Source of the DNA: Gnetum montanum
Taxonomy: Eukaryota > Streptophyta > Gnetopsida > Gnetales > Gnetaceae
Length of the DNA: 64,000 nt
Direction: 5' to 3'
Assembly (NCBI GenBank): GCA_015680685.1
Contig: MNCI01007670.1
Span: 68,811 to 132,810, forward strand
Shown here: positions 23,051 through 35,099 of the stretch, one piece after another
How the letters are laid out: each line of letters opens with the position of its first letter
Position numbering within the stretch: the first letter of the stretch is position 1
Notes under the pieces: generated by a model
The model's input: only the letters and a program-made list of their open reading frames with translations
Told to the model about the DNA's origin: nothing
Database searches by the model: none
Translations under genes and position numbers: made by a program

Positions 23051-26000
23051 ATGATTGGTAACCCTACTCTTCCAACTTTCTCTATTTCCTCTTTATCTGA
23101 GTCCCCTTCAAACCAAAATCCTTCTCAAATCCATACTGTAATGCTAACACATGCTACATATGATTGGATTCGAGCTAGTAACTTGCCTAGAAAGTTAGCT
23201 AATCCCATGAGTCCCCTAGTATACTTGCAAATTACCAGGAATGAGCATTGTAAAGCTTTTCTTGACTCTAGTTCCGATGTTAATTTGATCTTGCATGAGA
23301 TGTACACAATGTGAAACCTGCCTCCCTTGAAGAAGAGAAACATCCAGCTGGAACTGGTGGACCAGTCCATCACTATTCCATTGGGACTGGTTGAGGACAT
23401 TGTCACCATCATTTGTGGATGGTCATATCCCACTAATTTCCTAGTAATCAAAGTGGAGAACTATAAGGGGACTTTCCAATTATTATGGGAAGGATGTGGT
23501 TAAGTACTATTGATGCCAAAATGGACATTAGAGATCTTTCCTTACAAATATCAAAAGAAAATGAGTTTAGAAAGATCGAGAAGAAGAGAGTTCCATGTAT
23601 CGCATACAGCGATTCAGGGTGTCATCATGTGTAGAAGCTATGGTAAGTAAAGCAAACATTCATCTCTGCATGCAAGTAGTGTGCACCAAAAGCTGAGATC
23701 TAGAGATGTCTGTACATAGCAACCAAAAAACAAGAAGCCACCCAGTGGCTGACAACTGATTCTAGTAGTAGTACATTATGCATGGAACCTACTAAGGGCC
23801 TGATGTATGAATATGTTGCAAGTATGGATGAACTCGAACAAGTTCATCACCAGCTCTCTGAAGGAGCAAATGATGATTTCAATTGAGGTGTGCTAGACAT
23901 TCCTGATAATTTCAAATATGATCCCCTTGAATTGAAGACACTACCAGCTGGAATGGAATACGTATTCTTGAAAAATGGAAGGCCAATGATCATTAATGCT
24001 AAGCTTGCTGTAGAACAGAAGAAAAAGTTGTTAAAGGTTGTGGAAAAATGGTCAACAGTCTTTACCTGGTCATATTTTGGACTCACTGGGATAGATCCAA
24101 AAATATACTAGCATCGAATATACACTGACCCTACCATTAAGTTGAAATGATAGCTACAATGGTGTTTGAATCCTAAGTTAAAGCAGATTGTCAAAGAGAA
24201 GATTGAACAACTCCTTAGAGCAGGATTCATCTACCCTGTCGCAGATAGTGAGTGGATGAGTTCACTCATGATTGTACCCAAGAAAGAAGGCAAATGATAG
24301 GTGTGCATTGATTTTTGGCTGCTCAACATGACAACTTTCAAGGATCATTTTTCGTTGCCTTTTGTCAACCAAGTGCTGGACACCATTTCTGGGCACTGTT
24401 ATTACAACTTTCTAGATGGTTATAGTGCTTATAACTAGATCCAGATTGCACTAGAGGACCAGGCAAAGATAACTTTCATAAGTCCTTGGGGGCCTTTTGC
24501 TTACTGTTAAATGCCATTTGGTCCATGTAATTCCCCAGCCACATTTCAACGATTAGTTCTCAACATTTTCCAGCAACAAATCGGTAGCAGGGTAGAAGTC
24601 TTCATGGATGATTTTTCTACCTATGGAGCTATGTTCGAGCAGGCCTTGGATTGTCTTGAGCATGTGTTAAAGAGATGTGTTGAAACAAACCTCTAGCTCA
24701 ATTGGCAAAAGAGCCATCTTATGGTCCAGGAAGGCATAGTCTTAGGGCATCACATTTCAAAAGCAGGAATTGAGGTGGACCTTGAAAAAATAAGGGTCAT
24801 CCAAGGAATAACCCGTCAACCTGAAATAGTCAAAGATGTACGGTCATTCCTTGGTCATATTAGCTACTATCAGCACTTCATCAAGCATTTTTCCAAAATC
24901 GCTAAGCCATTGGTAGAATTGATAAAGAAGGATGCATCATTCGTTTGGACCCCTGCATGTGAAACAACATTTCAATAATTGAAACAAAAGCTTGTTGAAA
25001 CCGTAATTCTTCAAGCACCTAATTCATCTAGATCATTTCATGTGATGACAGATGCATCAAATTATGCTCTAGGGGTAGTGCTTACACAGATAGATAATCA
25101 AAAACGTCCATATTACATTCATTTCACAAGTTGGAGCATTGCAAGTACACAACTAAACTACACCACTATAAAAAAGGAGTTGATGGCAATGGTGTTTGCT
25201 TTATAGAAGTTTAGGCACTATGTGCTTGGCTACAAAGTGTTTGTGCACACAGATTATAGCGCCATCCAATTTCTAATGAATAAACCAATGGTGAGCCCTT
25301 GTGTCATATGGTAGCTCATGATTTTGTTGGAGTTTGATCTCACAATGGTAGATCGCAAAGATGTGAAGATTGTGGTCATGACTAAGATGGGATGACAATG
25401 AGAAAGAGAGCCCTTTATCCAATCAATTCCTTGACAAATCTCTCCTTGTAGGGGCTATTAATGCAAAAATGCCCAATGAACCAAAATGGTATGACACCAT
25501 CCTTACTTATCTGCTCAAGCAAGAACTATTGCAAGGGCTAGATACTAGAAAGAAACAACAGTTTCTTCACCAGGTCAAGTATTTCATGGAAATTAATGGA
25601 AACCTTTACAAAGTCTATCCTAATGGCCTTGTATGTTGGTGTGTCTCTGATACGGATCAACTACATGTTCTTTAGGATGCTCACGAAGGTCCTTGTGTGG
25701 GCCATTATGCAAAGAGACACACGACCATAAAAATCCTCATGGCAAGGTATTATTGGCCAATAATCTTCAAGGATGCACACCAATTCATTGATACTTGTGA
25801 TCATTGTCAGAGGGATGATGAAATGACAGCTCAAATGAAGGGGCCATAGTAATGGATTCAACCTCTTGAGCCATTTGATATTTAGGGCATTGACTTTATC
25901 GATCCCATCGCACCTTTATCAAATGGAAAGACATATATAATAGTTGTAGTTGACTATTGTACCAAGTGGGCAGAAGTAGCAACTGTCACCGATTGTACAT

Positions 26001-26740
26001 CCACCACTACTGCTTGGTTTGTACAAAAAAACATCATAAACAAGTTTGGTATACCTTGTGCATTAATTTCTGATAATGGAACTCATTTTACAGGTTCCAC
26101 TTTTCGAAAACTGATACAACACTTGGGGGTTGAGCATAAACTCACAACACCATATCACCCCCAAGCCAATGGTCAAGTTGAGGTCACTAATTGGGAGATT
26201 ACAAAAATTTTAACGCGTACCATTAGCAAATATCGAAGGGATTGGAGCACTAAATTAAATGATTCCTTTTGGGCCTATCGCTCCACATGGAAGCCTCCCA
26301 TGGGTTATACTCTCTATGAGCTCATGTATGGAAAACTACCAACACTGCCCATCCAATCCGAACTCCGTACACTCTCTACAGCCTATGATCTTGACCTAAA
26401 TCTAAGTTTAGCACAGAAAGAATGATTAATGAATCTCAACTTACTAGACGAAAATTGGTTAATGGCTCTATCATCCAACGAAACACATAAGGCATTCAAC
26501 AAGAAATGCCATGACCTCAAAATAAGAAAAGTCAAGTTTCAACTAGGAGACAAGGTTCTCTATTGGAATCCTGCACATGTACCCCAATGAACCAAATTTG
26601 AAACATTGTGGAAAGTACCTTACGTTATTGATGAGACTTTTCCATCTAGGACCATGATTATCTACAAACCTAACAACCCAGATAAGAAATAACTAGTCAA
26701 CATCCAACAAATAAAACCTTTCCATGAGCTCAAACCAACC
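23051..26740 (+). pseudogene. Element 1 pol: protease, reverse transcriptase, RNase H, integrase
   Basis: This polyprotein copies the element RNA into DNA and integrates it. Protease: AFLDSSSDVNLIL, catalytic Asp codon at 23264. RT from about 23890: AGFIYPVADSEWMSSLMIV, then MPFGPCNSPATFQRL and FMDDF at 24601-24615 (the YxDD-box variant). RNase H: MTDASNYALGVVL (Asp codon 25051), then YTTIKKELMAMVFAL. Integrase: zinc-binding H-H-C-C ending CDHC (25796-25807); catalytic Asp 25892, Asp 26072 and Glu 26180, with 35 residues between the last two, the canonical D,D35E. It continues to KIRKVKFQLGDKVLYW; I see no chromodomain. The order places it in Ty3/gypsy. It is broken by stops, for example at 24109, and others before RNase H and integrase. 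Several are TAG where Gln is expected. Confidence 0.93.
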
Positions 26741-28620
26741 AACTCAACAAACACCTCACCAGATGGACAACCATGCTCAATCTTTCGGATCTCCCCCTTC
26801 CAACTTAGTTGTGGGGGAGATGGCCATCCATACTAACACTTTTTGTGGCTCCTCAGTTTTTGACTTTTTTTGTTTTACATATTTTTGGTTTTATAATTTT
26901 TTGTTTTCAATTTTTCATCTTCTTTGTTTTACATCTTTATTTTACACCATCATTAATATATTTAATATTTATTGCCTACTCTTTTACTTTCTTTTATGTT
27001 TTCTTGTGTTTGATGTGTTGCTCTACTTTTTTTGCTAATAAGGCAGCAGGTACAATGGTAATGTGCTACTCAATGGTGGTATGTTTCATTTGTAATTTGA
27101 TTATGGATGTTTAGTTTCTGACTTTGAATGTCATTACTAACAACTGGGACATGGTTTCTTTTCATGTAACAGGTAGTGAATCCAGATCATCCACCCATCC
27201 ACATACTCTATGGTTTTTCTTGTTTTGGAAGCATGTAGTCCCTTCTTCATAAATTTGTGACTTTTGTAGTTTTCAAAATTGGGAAGGAATCAAAGGTTTG
27301 GATAGGGTGTGGCTTCAAGGGGATGTGATATTCTTCATGCTTTTTTATTTTTTTGTGTGCAAGAGTGTTCTCATAAGCTTCTCACCATTCCGTGTCATTT
27401 CACAATAGGAAGTCAAATAAGTCTTTGCATGGTGTAGTCCTCATAAAAAAAAACAAAAACAAAGAGATGAGGATTCAAAGCACACCCCTTAGACAAAATA
27501 AATGAAAAAAACACATGGGTCTTTACATGGTGTGGTTTCCATTAAAAAAAATAACATATGGGACTAGCCTTAGAATGTCGATGTGAAGTCACTGAAAGTG
27601 GTTGGTTTTGGTTTGGACTAAGGATGAATCCTATCAAGTCATTTAATCACACACATCACAAGGGACTTCATGTGACCATAATTAGGAACTCCATTCCATT
27701 CTCTTTGTCATCCATCTATGCTTTTCATGCCTCACCTCACTACTAGTTTCATGTTTTGATTCAATGTTTTGGTTTGATGTGTCAGGTTTCTTAGTTAGTT
27801 GCTTCTGGGTTTTTGTACTTAACTTTCTATAATCATTAATCATCCACGAAGCCCATGAACTCCTTGGTTTGAAGTTATGCAAGGGCATAAAAGGCCTATG
27901 CCTACTTTGGGGAGGAATCGCTTGCATATCTTTTGGTTTAGTTAAGTTAAGTTCTTTATCCTTAGACATTGTTACAATTAAATTATTTTTATTTATCCCC
28001 ATCAATGGAATCCAATTATATGCACCTTCACAACTATTCATAATGAAATCCTTTTTATTATTGTGAATACCCTCTTTCTAGTATTCCTTGTGTTAAGATT
28101 TTTTTTGAATTTTATGGATCACTTCTCTTAGTTAACCCATTTGTCAGTCTTTTCACTAACACTATCAAGCAACCAATCTATCACAATCACAACTCAGCTA
28201 GATAAAATCATCAATGAGACAAGGTATTCAATCATTATCTATTACACTTTATATGCTAATCCTTGATTTTGTTGTGATTGTAATGGAAAGCATGGACTGG
28301 AAGCAGGATTGTCTTCACCAAGGAGGATGCAACAATATCACTCGCAGGAGATTGTTCATGATTGTTGCATCTCTTCTACCTCTCCCTCATTCTTCTATTG
28401 CTAAGAGGGGTTGGATGTCCTTTGGATCTGTGGGTGTTCTTTCTTGTTGTTATGAACACCCAATTTTGTATACAATTGTAATATTGTATGCCTAAGCACT
28501 TCTGTATGTGTCTATTTTCTCTGTGTCACTTTGGATGTTAGTCAACTAAGTTCACATGCCCTAATATATTTTGTAAAGAACTTGTTCCTCTTCTTCTATA
28601 CTCGAGGATGAGTTTTCATT
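26741..28620 (+). other. Element 1 3' spacer, no env-like gene recognised
   Basis: Between integrase and the 3' polypurine tract. TTAGTTGTGGGGGAGA at 26805-26820 nearly duplicates the real polypurine tract at 28621 and may be a second, internal tract. A T-rich stretch (26840-27030) gives Phe-rich open frames that look compositional. No env-like protein with a signal peptide or anchor was identified. Confidence 0.55.
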
Positions 28621-28635
28621 TAGTTGTGGGGGGTA
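28621..28635 (+). other. Element 1 polypurine tract
   Basis: TAGTTGTGGGGGGTA abuts the TGATAA start of the 3' LTR. That is the expected position of the primer for plus-strand synthesis. Confidence 0.85.
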
Positions 28636-29485
28636 TGATAAATCATGTTTTTCATACACTTCGATATCGGGGTGGCCACGATATTGGGTACACGATATCA
28701 CCGCCCAAGATGAGATATTGTACATTCGATATCACAGAGTTACTCCCAGGTCTATAAATATAGTGCCCAATCACACGATTGGAAGTAAGTTTTTGGTAGT
28801 CAAGTAGCGAAACTCTTGCAATTTGTTCATTTGAGAGTTAGAATATTTTCCAAGTGCCCGCAATAGGAGGTCTAAGTGTGAACGGATCTTTATTCAAGAA
28901 TTGATGTACCTAAACACACCATTGTGTTGGCAATAAAGATGAACTCTTTAATTCATTCCTTGCAACACTTGAGACTTTCTTCCTTATGCATTTATATTTC
29001 ATGCAATTTACATAAATATTATTTATGAAGTAATTAATTTTGATTAACCAAGCAACTCATTAAGATACACAAGCATGACCCCTTCAAACATACGTGTGAC
29101 ACTTGGTAGCTCAGAAACAGTTAGCGTTTGACAACCCAACGGTGTTTACACAAAGTTCAGGATGTGCCCGAGAAGTGGGAATGGTTACTTGTGTTAGGCT
29201 AGATTAGACCATAGTGTACTTTGCATTTAATCACCCTTGCTATTATTCTTGTTCTAGGGGAGTAATTTGATAAAACACAAAATAATAAAAAATCTTATGC
29301 CTCAGTCACACTTAAACATACAATTGCACTCCACAAGTGGGACTGGGAAGACAACGAACAGACAACACGCATGCACTGTTTAGCTCTAGCATACTTAGTA
29401 ATTATAGTCTGCAGAATTTGACCGGATCACAAATGAACGCCTATGATTTGTATGGTTGGGCATAGGGGTACCTTGCTGCTCATCA
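28636..29485 (+). repeat. Element 1 3' LTR
   Basis: 850 bp, TGATAAATCATG to CTCATCA, colinear with the 5' LTR. The palindrome array starts at 28663, 28680, 28694, 28714 and 28728 (steps 17, 14, 20, 14), one 14-bp unit fewer than in the 5' LTR. TATA box at 28753-28762. Confidence 0.93.
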
Positions 29486-30656
29486 AATATTATCTCTCAA
29501 ATTTGGCTAATCAGACATTTTGAAACCCTAGCTATAGCTAGTGGTTTTCATAGAATTCAATATATAATTTGAGGTGGATCTTAATCTACTTAACTGAGAA
29601 ATTCTTCTACATGTTGGCTAAATTGATTATCTGCAAAAATTTGTTTATTACAATCTTCCAATGTTATGGTACTATTATCATCAAGAGGATCACATGTTTG
29701 ATTCATGTTCTTTTATGCTGTGAAAAAAGGCTATGCAAGTGCATTAGCACCAAGCTACTATAAACACTACCAATGTTTTTTCTATAAATGCTACAAATCC
29801 TACAATGATTTCTTCTATTCATGTTTTAGTAGTTAGCCCATCCTTTTCTTTCACTATTATCTAATAAAATGTACTTTTTAGGAAGGTTCCAGTCAAATTA
29901 ATTCAAATAATTATTTAATGACTAAGGGGAAAGAAATATTTAACATAAGGTTTCACAAAAACCTATTATTGATTCAAATGGTTTCCAAATAGTTCTTCAT
30001 AATAGAAAATATCAAAGAATTCTATCTATTCACAATTACATAATAAATCTTTCAAATGGATAACATGTTCAAAATATTTTAACTACTAACAATTCGTTTG
30101 CAACTATTGGTCAAGTTATGAAGATAATATCTTTTGATAATGTTGATTCTATTAATAGGGTGGAGGTCTCTTTCCCCTCCATCCAATGTTAATATTTTCA
30201 TAGAATGTCCAATTTCCTACCCCAAAGGAAGGCTTTTTAGGATTGATTATAAGGGTGAAAACTTGAAAAGACATCCCTAAAATTATCAGGCCTTTCTTTT
30301 TGGTTGGTTTGGAGTGTCTTCTCTCTGTAGTATGTTGCTTTGTACTCTAAATTTTTTTAATATATATATTTTTCAGGATCTAACACCTATACATAACATC
30401 TATGATGGTTAATAATGACACCATATATGTAGAAGCCTTCAACTAATGTAAAACTATAGTTACATAGATATTAAATATTATTTTTTTATTTTGGTAGATT
30501 TTGGATAAGAAGCCAACTACCAACCAAAAAAAGATAATCTTTCTTTATCAAGGCAAATAATTTTTTATGGCTACGATAGCCAATAATTATTTAGCATAGC
30601 ATTTTTTTTTCAATATTCAAATGTTCTCCCTAAAATATGTAAGAGTTTAATTCTTA
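29486..30656. other. No gene recognised; AT-rich repeat flank
   Basis: Stop-rich on both strands. The last 180 bp (about 30480-30656) resemble the AT-rich repeat that resumes at 39736, which shows that element 2 split a pre-existing repeat. Confidence 0.5.
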
Positions 30657-30661
30657 GTGAA

Positions 30662-31538
30662 TGATGAGTGGCAAGGTACCCCTACACTCAACCATCTGAA
30701 TATGAGTGTTTCACGCATGATCCAGTCAAACTCCGTAGATGGGCTAGTTGTGGTATCTAGATAGTTACTCATTGATCACAGTTCGCTATCTTCCCACTTG
30801 GACTAGTATTTTCTTTGTCACGTATGGTTTAGTTCAGAGTGAGGTGTATGATATGATTTCTATCCTAGTGCTACTCCTAGAGGCAATGGAAAGTAACTTT
30901 AATTTAACTAAGAGAGAAAAGGGAAAGAGAATCTAAGATATCCTAAGTACGATGAGCATCCATTCTTTAATTATCCATACACATGTTGGACCTCATGCAC
31001 GACTACTACTGGGATTACCAAGTGCATGGCCTAGGTACACTACTAGGATACCAAGTAGTCACACTTGAATGCTCGTGATTAAGTCATACTCATTCCGTGT
31101 TTAAGGAGTTTAGGGTGAAGAGATATTATCTACGAAAGAAATAAATAACAATAGAAATTAAATAATTAAACTAAGTGAATGCTGCAATGATGAAGTAATC
31201 TCGATCTTTATTTCCGGTCATGTGCGTGTCCAAGTACATCACACTCAAATAAAGGTGCCGTATAATTACAATCATCACACTGCGGGCATGCACTGGGGAA
31301 AAGAGTTGAGAGGAAAAAATGACAAAAAGACTCTACTCTAACACTAAACTGACTTATTGACAAAACTTATTGAAAAACTGAACTTTCCCATGTGTCCCAT
31401 TATGTATTTATAGGCTCACATGAGAACCGTGATATCGCATACCTGATATCGTTGGCCAGGCCATGATATCATGTACACGATATCGCATACGCGATATCGC
31501 AGGTGCGATATCATGGTCTAATGAATCACAATTCATCA
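30662..31538 (-). repeat. Element 2 3' LTR
   Basis: 877 bp, colinear with 38885-39735. Over the first 230 bp I count roughly two dozen differences from its partner, mostly transitions, so the insertion is old. TATA box at 31405-31412 (minus strand). Confidence 0.92.
31431..31512 (-). promoter_or_regulatory. U3 array of six perfect GATATC palindromes
   Basis: Cores start at 31431, 31445, 31465, 31479, 31493 and 31507. Read in LTR direction the steps are 14, 14, 14, 20 and 14. The array ends 18 bp from the TATA box. All six cores are intact. Function is unknown. Confidence 0.85.
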
Positions 31539-31550
31539 TACCCCCATGAC
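31539..31550 (-). other. Element 2 polypurine tract
   Basis: On the minus strand GTCATGGGGGTA abuts the TGATGAATT start of the 3' LTR, in the same position and of the same kind as in element 1. Confidence 0.75.
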
Positions 31551-31719
31551 TGAATGAAAACTCATCCTCAATTTAAACAAAGTAAGAACAAGCCCCATTG
31601 ATTACATAGTGGAGAGGTATGGGAGTATTGACTGACTAGGAATTTATTCATCCCGCAGTGGAGAGTTGAATACAACAAAATTGGGACATGAACACAAAAA
31701 TTAAAAAATTTTAAAATTA

Positions 31720-34497
31720 CAAAATTTTGTGGAACTCATGTGGTTCCAGGTGGTGGTGGCTCCTCCATGGGATGCTTCCCCTTGTCTTGTGCTCCAGATT
31801 TTGGAATTTGATGGCTCTGCAATAATTCCTGGAGCTTTTCCTCTTCATTTCAGGGGTCTTGTGTTGTCCATGCTGATGCTTCAATGTTTGATAGAGTTGG
31901 CACCTCCCATGGACATGATAGTTGCAAGAACATTTTATTTGCTTTAACATACTAGGTCACAAACAACCATCGTTCCTCCTCGTAGGCTTTAGATTTGTCC
32001 CTATACTCTTAGAAATCTGTAAGCTATCAAGCCAAGTTTGTTGCAACATCTTTCTAGCCTTGGTAGTTGGTCTTAACCACCTCTAGTTTAGAACTTGTGA
32101 TTTCTAGCTTCTGCAACATTTTCTTGTGCTCCGCAAATTTTGCTTCATATTTGGTGTAGGTGGTAGCTACCTGCTTCTTGAGCTCTGTTCTCGGGCATCT
32201 TGCTGTCAACATGGCTAGATTGGCATACCACAGGTTTGCTAGTTCCATGTACTCTGTGAGATCTTGAATTTGCAGGTCTTGGCTTTTAAGCTTTGCTTAC
32301 TAGGCAAATGCATATGTGTCTAGTATGGCCTGCCAATCAGTGTGTTAAGCACTGAAAGTGTTGATGTGGGCCTTGGCCATATGGATCTTCTTTTCTATGA
32401 TTTGCTTGTACATCCCCACTTGGTCTTTAAAGTGCTTCTTTAAATTTTCATGCCACTTGGCCTCATTTTTCCATGAACTTATTTCAATGGCCATCTTCTG
32501 ACGGATTGTGCATACCTCCTCCATTGAGAGGGTTTGATTCTTTCTAGCTAAATAGTTCATGTCTTGGTTGACCCTGATCGACTGTTCTCGTAATTGCTGA
32601 AAGTTTTCATAGAGAACATTCTTGTATTTCTCCACAGTGGTCAACCAAAGATTGTCAGCAGCGAGCTGTTTATTCTCTTCATGTAAGGCTTATGTGCATA
32701 GGTTTGCGCTTGTGCCTTGGAGGCATCCCAGTTGACCTTCTCCTTCTCCTCCACCACTTTTTTATTGTCTGCCAATAGTTTATTAATTTGCTCCATCTTG
32801 AAAGTGTTTAGCTAGTCTTCAGGAACAAACTGAGATGGGTCCCACTATGTAGCTTCCAGGGCAACAAGCCTTTCTTAGAGTCTTACCAACTCTACTTCTG
32901 CATGCTCAGCCCTGGTCTCTGTCATGACCAGCTTTCCTTTGGTGGAGATGAGGTTTGATTACATTGTTGTGACATCTTGTGGGATGTTAAACAAGGATGT
33001 CATTACTTGTCCTATTTGCAGCAATCGATCAAGGACATCCTCATGCTCTACAGGAGTCATTGAGGGATCGGCTAGAGTTTGAGCATCCCATGCTCCTGTG
33101 AAATCGGTCGATGGCACAACAGGGACGTTGAAAGATTCTTTGATGTAGTCTATGACCACTTTTGCAGCTCCCACTACATCTTGGTGCTGCATGACCACCA
33201 CTATGGCCTCTTCTCCCATTTTCAATTGCACCTGGAAAGACGCAACATTTGCTAAAATCTGTTGTGACTAATGAGTCTCCCCCTCTTCCTGTTTGAATGG
33301 GCACATTGTCCCATGCATGATCAATAGAAATTATGGACCGTACAGTGTCATCAATGATGTAGAAGAGATTAGCATCATCATGACTTCCCCAATTGACCAT
33401 CTCAGCAATGGCCCTAAGATGGCTCATCGACGATTGATAATCCTACGGTGGTGGTGACGATTGGTCTCGCTGGCTTGTGCTGGGCCATGTTCTTAAGAGT
33501 TGGCCAGGCCTTGTAGTTTGAGTTGCAGTGGGCCCCACCATCTATTCTTGCTCTGGCTTTAGTGTCTCACCGACACTTTTCCTTAGGGCTGGTGGCTTTA
33601 GTAGTTTGGTGAACGAGCATTTTGGGCTCTTCTAGGAATGTCATTGGTGTACCCCAAAATACTAGCACATTTGCACATCTTCCTGATGAGACAAGGGAAG
33701 GGTAACGCAAACTTCCCTATCTTACATTCTTCAAACCGTCTCAAGATCTCCATGAGATATAGATAAGGAAGGTTAGCATTAGCCTTTCCCATCAATATTG
33801 CACATCCCCTTATTGCATACATTAAGATTCTTTTTAATCCTCTAGTGGGAAAGATGTGATAAGTGCCAATATTGAAGTAAATCTTTTCTTCTAGCGTCAA
33901 CTCTCCATATGCCTTGTCCTCTTTGCTGTACTCTCTATACAACCAAACTCTTTGCACATTAGCATCAAAGTGAGTGAATAGGTGAGCAACTTTTGGCCCT
34001 GTATTCAGAAGGTTCAACACTTCCAAGATGGCCTTGGCGAAAAAATCTATAGACACACCAAAAATGTCAACTGTGGTGCCTTCTTCCTTATTGTGCCAAA
34101 ATTGGTACATTTCACCTAAGTACCAAGCACCATTTTCAGAGAGGATAGGCCATAATGGAGACCCTTTGAGTTGGTCCCTAACAGCCTCAAGAGTGAATTC
34201 CGTGAAAGGTCCAAAGTTTAATTCCATGATTATAGCTACCAACGTGGACTTTTCTTGGATAGCTTGGACACACTCTGTGGATAACGTGAGGTTTTATCCC
34301 TATTTAGGTGCTTCAGTAGCTCCTTCTTCTGCCTGTCTCGATTGTGCAGTAGCAGGAATCTCTTGATGGATGCTAAATGATTGCGCCTCTTGCTCTACAC
34401 GTTGTTTAGGAGACACTTGTTCTCTACTTCTCCTGGGTCGCTTAGACATACCTTGAGAGGGTCCTTCTTGTTGTCCATGTTTAGGGGCCATTTGCAA
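31720..34497 (-). pseudogene. Element 2 second ORF, unknown protein with coiled-coil-like C-terminal half
   Basis: I do not recognise the family. The reading starts at 34497 (MQMAPKHGQQEG) or at the next Met two codons on. A basic Gln/Arg/Ser-rich leader of about 65 residues follows, then two stops in the same frame, then a 214-residue open stretch (34242-33598). That globular-looking part includes YGELTLEEKIYFNIGTYHIF and RFEECKIGKFALPFPCLIRK, which faintly recalls the so-called putative plant transposon protein domain. The frame resumes at 33231 (MGEEAIVVVMQHQDVVGAA). After a frameshift it continues at 32644-32345 and 32248-32054 with Lys/Glu/Gln-rich heptad-like text (QLREQSIRVNQDMNYLARK, ELKKQVATTYTKYEAKFAEH). 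No transmembrane segment, DDE or RT motif is seen, so an env gene is unlikely. Intact length would be roughly 900 residues. It occupies the place of pol. Confidence 0.7.
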
Positions 34498-34987
34498 TCA
34501 CACAAGGCCAACCATTAGTAAGGTTGTTTACAAAATTTAAGTTATACCTTACTTCTGACTTAATGAATTTGTTTCTTATTTCGTGTGATCCAGAGTTAGA
34601 GAATCTTGTGGAAATGTTCCCTAAAATTTTTAATATTGGGCCCCTTAATTTGATTAGGTGGCTTTAAAATTTAATTTCCTGGTGTAGGTGAGAAGATAAG
34701 ATTGTTTTTTGCACATGTTTATAATCATTTTTTGTAATCAATTACCCTTTATAGTATCCTTCAGACGATCATGAATTTCAAAAAATTTATATGCAATTTG
34801 AAGTTTACCCCTCCCTCACGACTATGCTAAACACTCCGGGTTCAAGTAGGTTCTTTCAGAATAAGAATCGGAGTGCTAATGAGCAAGTTATGGCTATTGG
34901 AACAAGAGGTGCGCAAGTTGCAAGTTGTAGAAGAAAATTTCAAAAATTCCCTCGCATGAATAGTTGAAAATGATGTTGACGTGCATT

Positions 34988-35014
34988 GGGGGGGGGGGGG
35001 GGGGNNNNNNNNNN
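34988..35014. other. 17-G run followed by a 10-N assembly gap
   Basis: Seventeen G (34988-35004) run straight into ten N (35005-35014). The run probably stopped sequencing or assembly here, and the real gap length is unknown. Confidence 0.9.
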
Positions 35015-35024
35015 TACGTGACGT

Positions 35025-35089
35025 AATATCATGTACGCAATAGCACGGCCATGATATCGCATCAGATGTGATATCGCATACACGATATC
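35025..35089 (-). promoter_or_regulatory. Orphan GATATC array inside element 2
   Basis: Cores or near-cores start at 35025 (AATATC), 35039 (AATAGC), 35053, 35070 and 35084 (all three GATATC). The minus-strand steps are 14, 17, 14 and 14. The text resembles LTR U3 (CGATATCG, GCATACACGATATC). The array runs into the N gap. Confidence 0.7.
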
Positions 35090-35099
35090 GCGACCTATC

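Larger units (their letters stand above)
19399..29485 (+). mobile_element. Element 1: complete but inactive Ty3/gypsy (Athila/Tat-type) LTR retrotransposon
   Basis: A 10.1-kb element with TG...CA LTRs, a tRNA-Asp-type primer site, gag, protease, RT, RNase H and integrase in Ty3/gypsy order, a non-coding 3' spacer and a polypurine tract. The flanks are GATAT (19394-19398) and AATAT (29486-29490), a 5-bp target duplication with one mismatch. The primer site and the integrase without a visible chromodomain argue for the Athila/Tat branch. Many in-frame stops are one transition away from Gln, Arg or Trp codons, as expected from decay of methylated cytosine. Four small N-marked duplications are probably assembly errors. 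Confidence 0.93.

Noticed and set aside
26724-27114. Phe-rich hydrophobic ORFs after element 1 integrase, considered as an env-like membrane protein
   Set aside because: The hydrophobicity follows from a T-rich tract, two overlapping frames show it, and there is no signal peptide plus ectodomain arrangement.
33041-33427. 128-codon minus-strand ORF rich in Gly, Arg and Ser
   Set aside because: It overlaps the better-supported frame of the element 2 second ORF (33231-32959), which is in register with the 214-residue segment.
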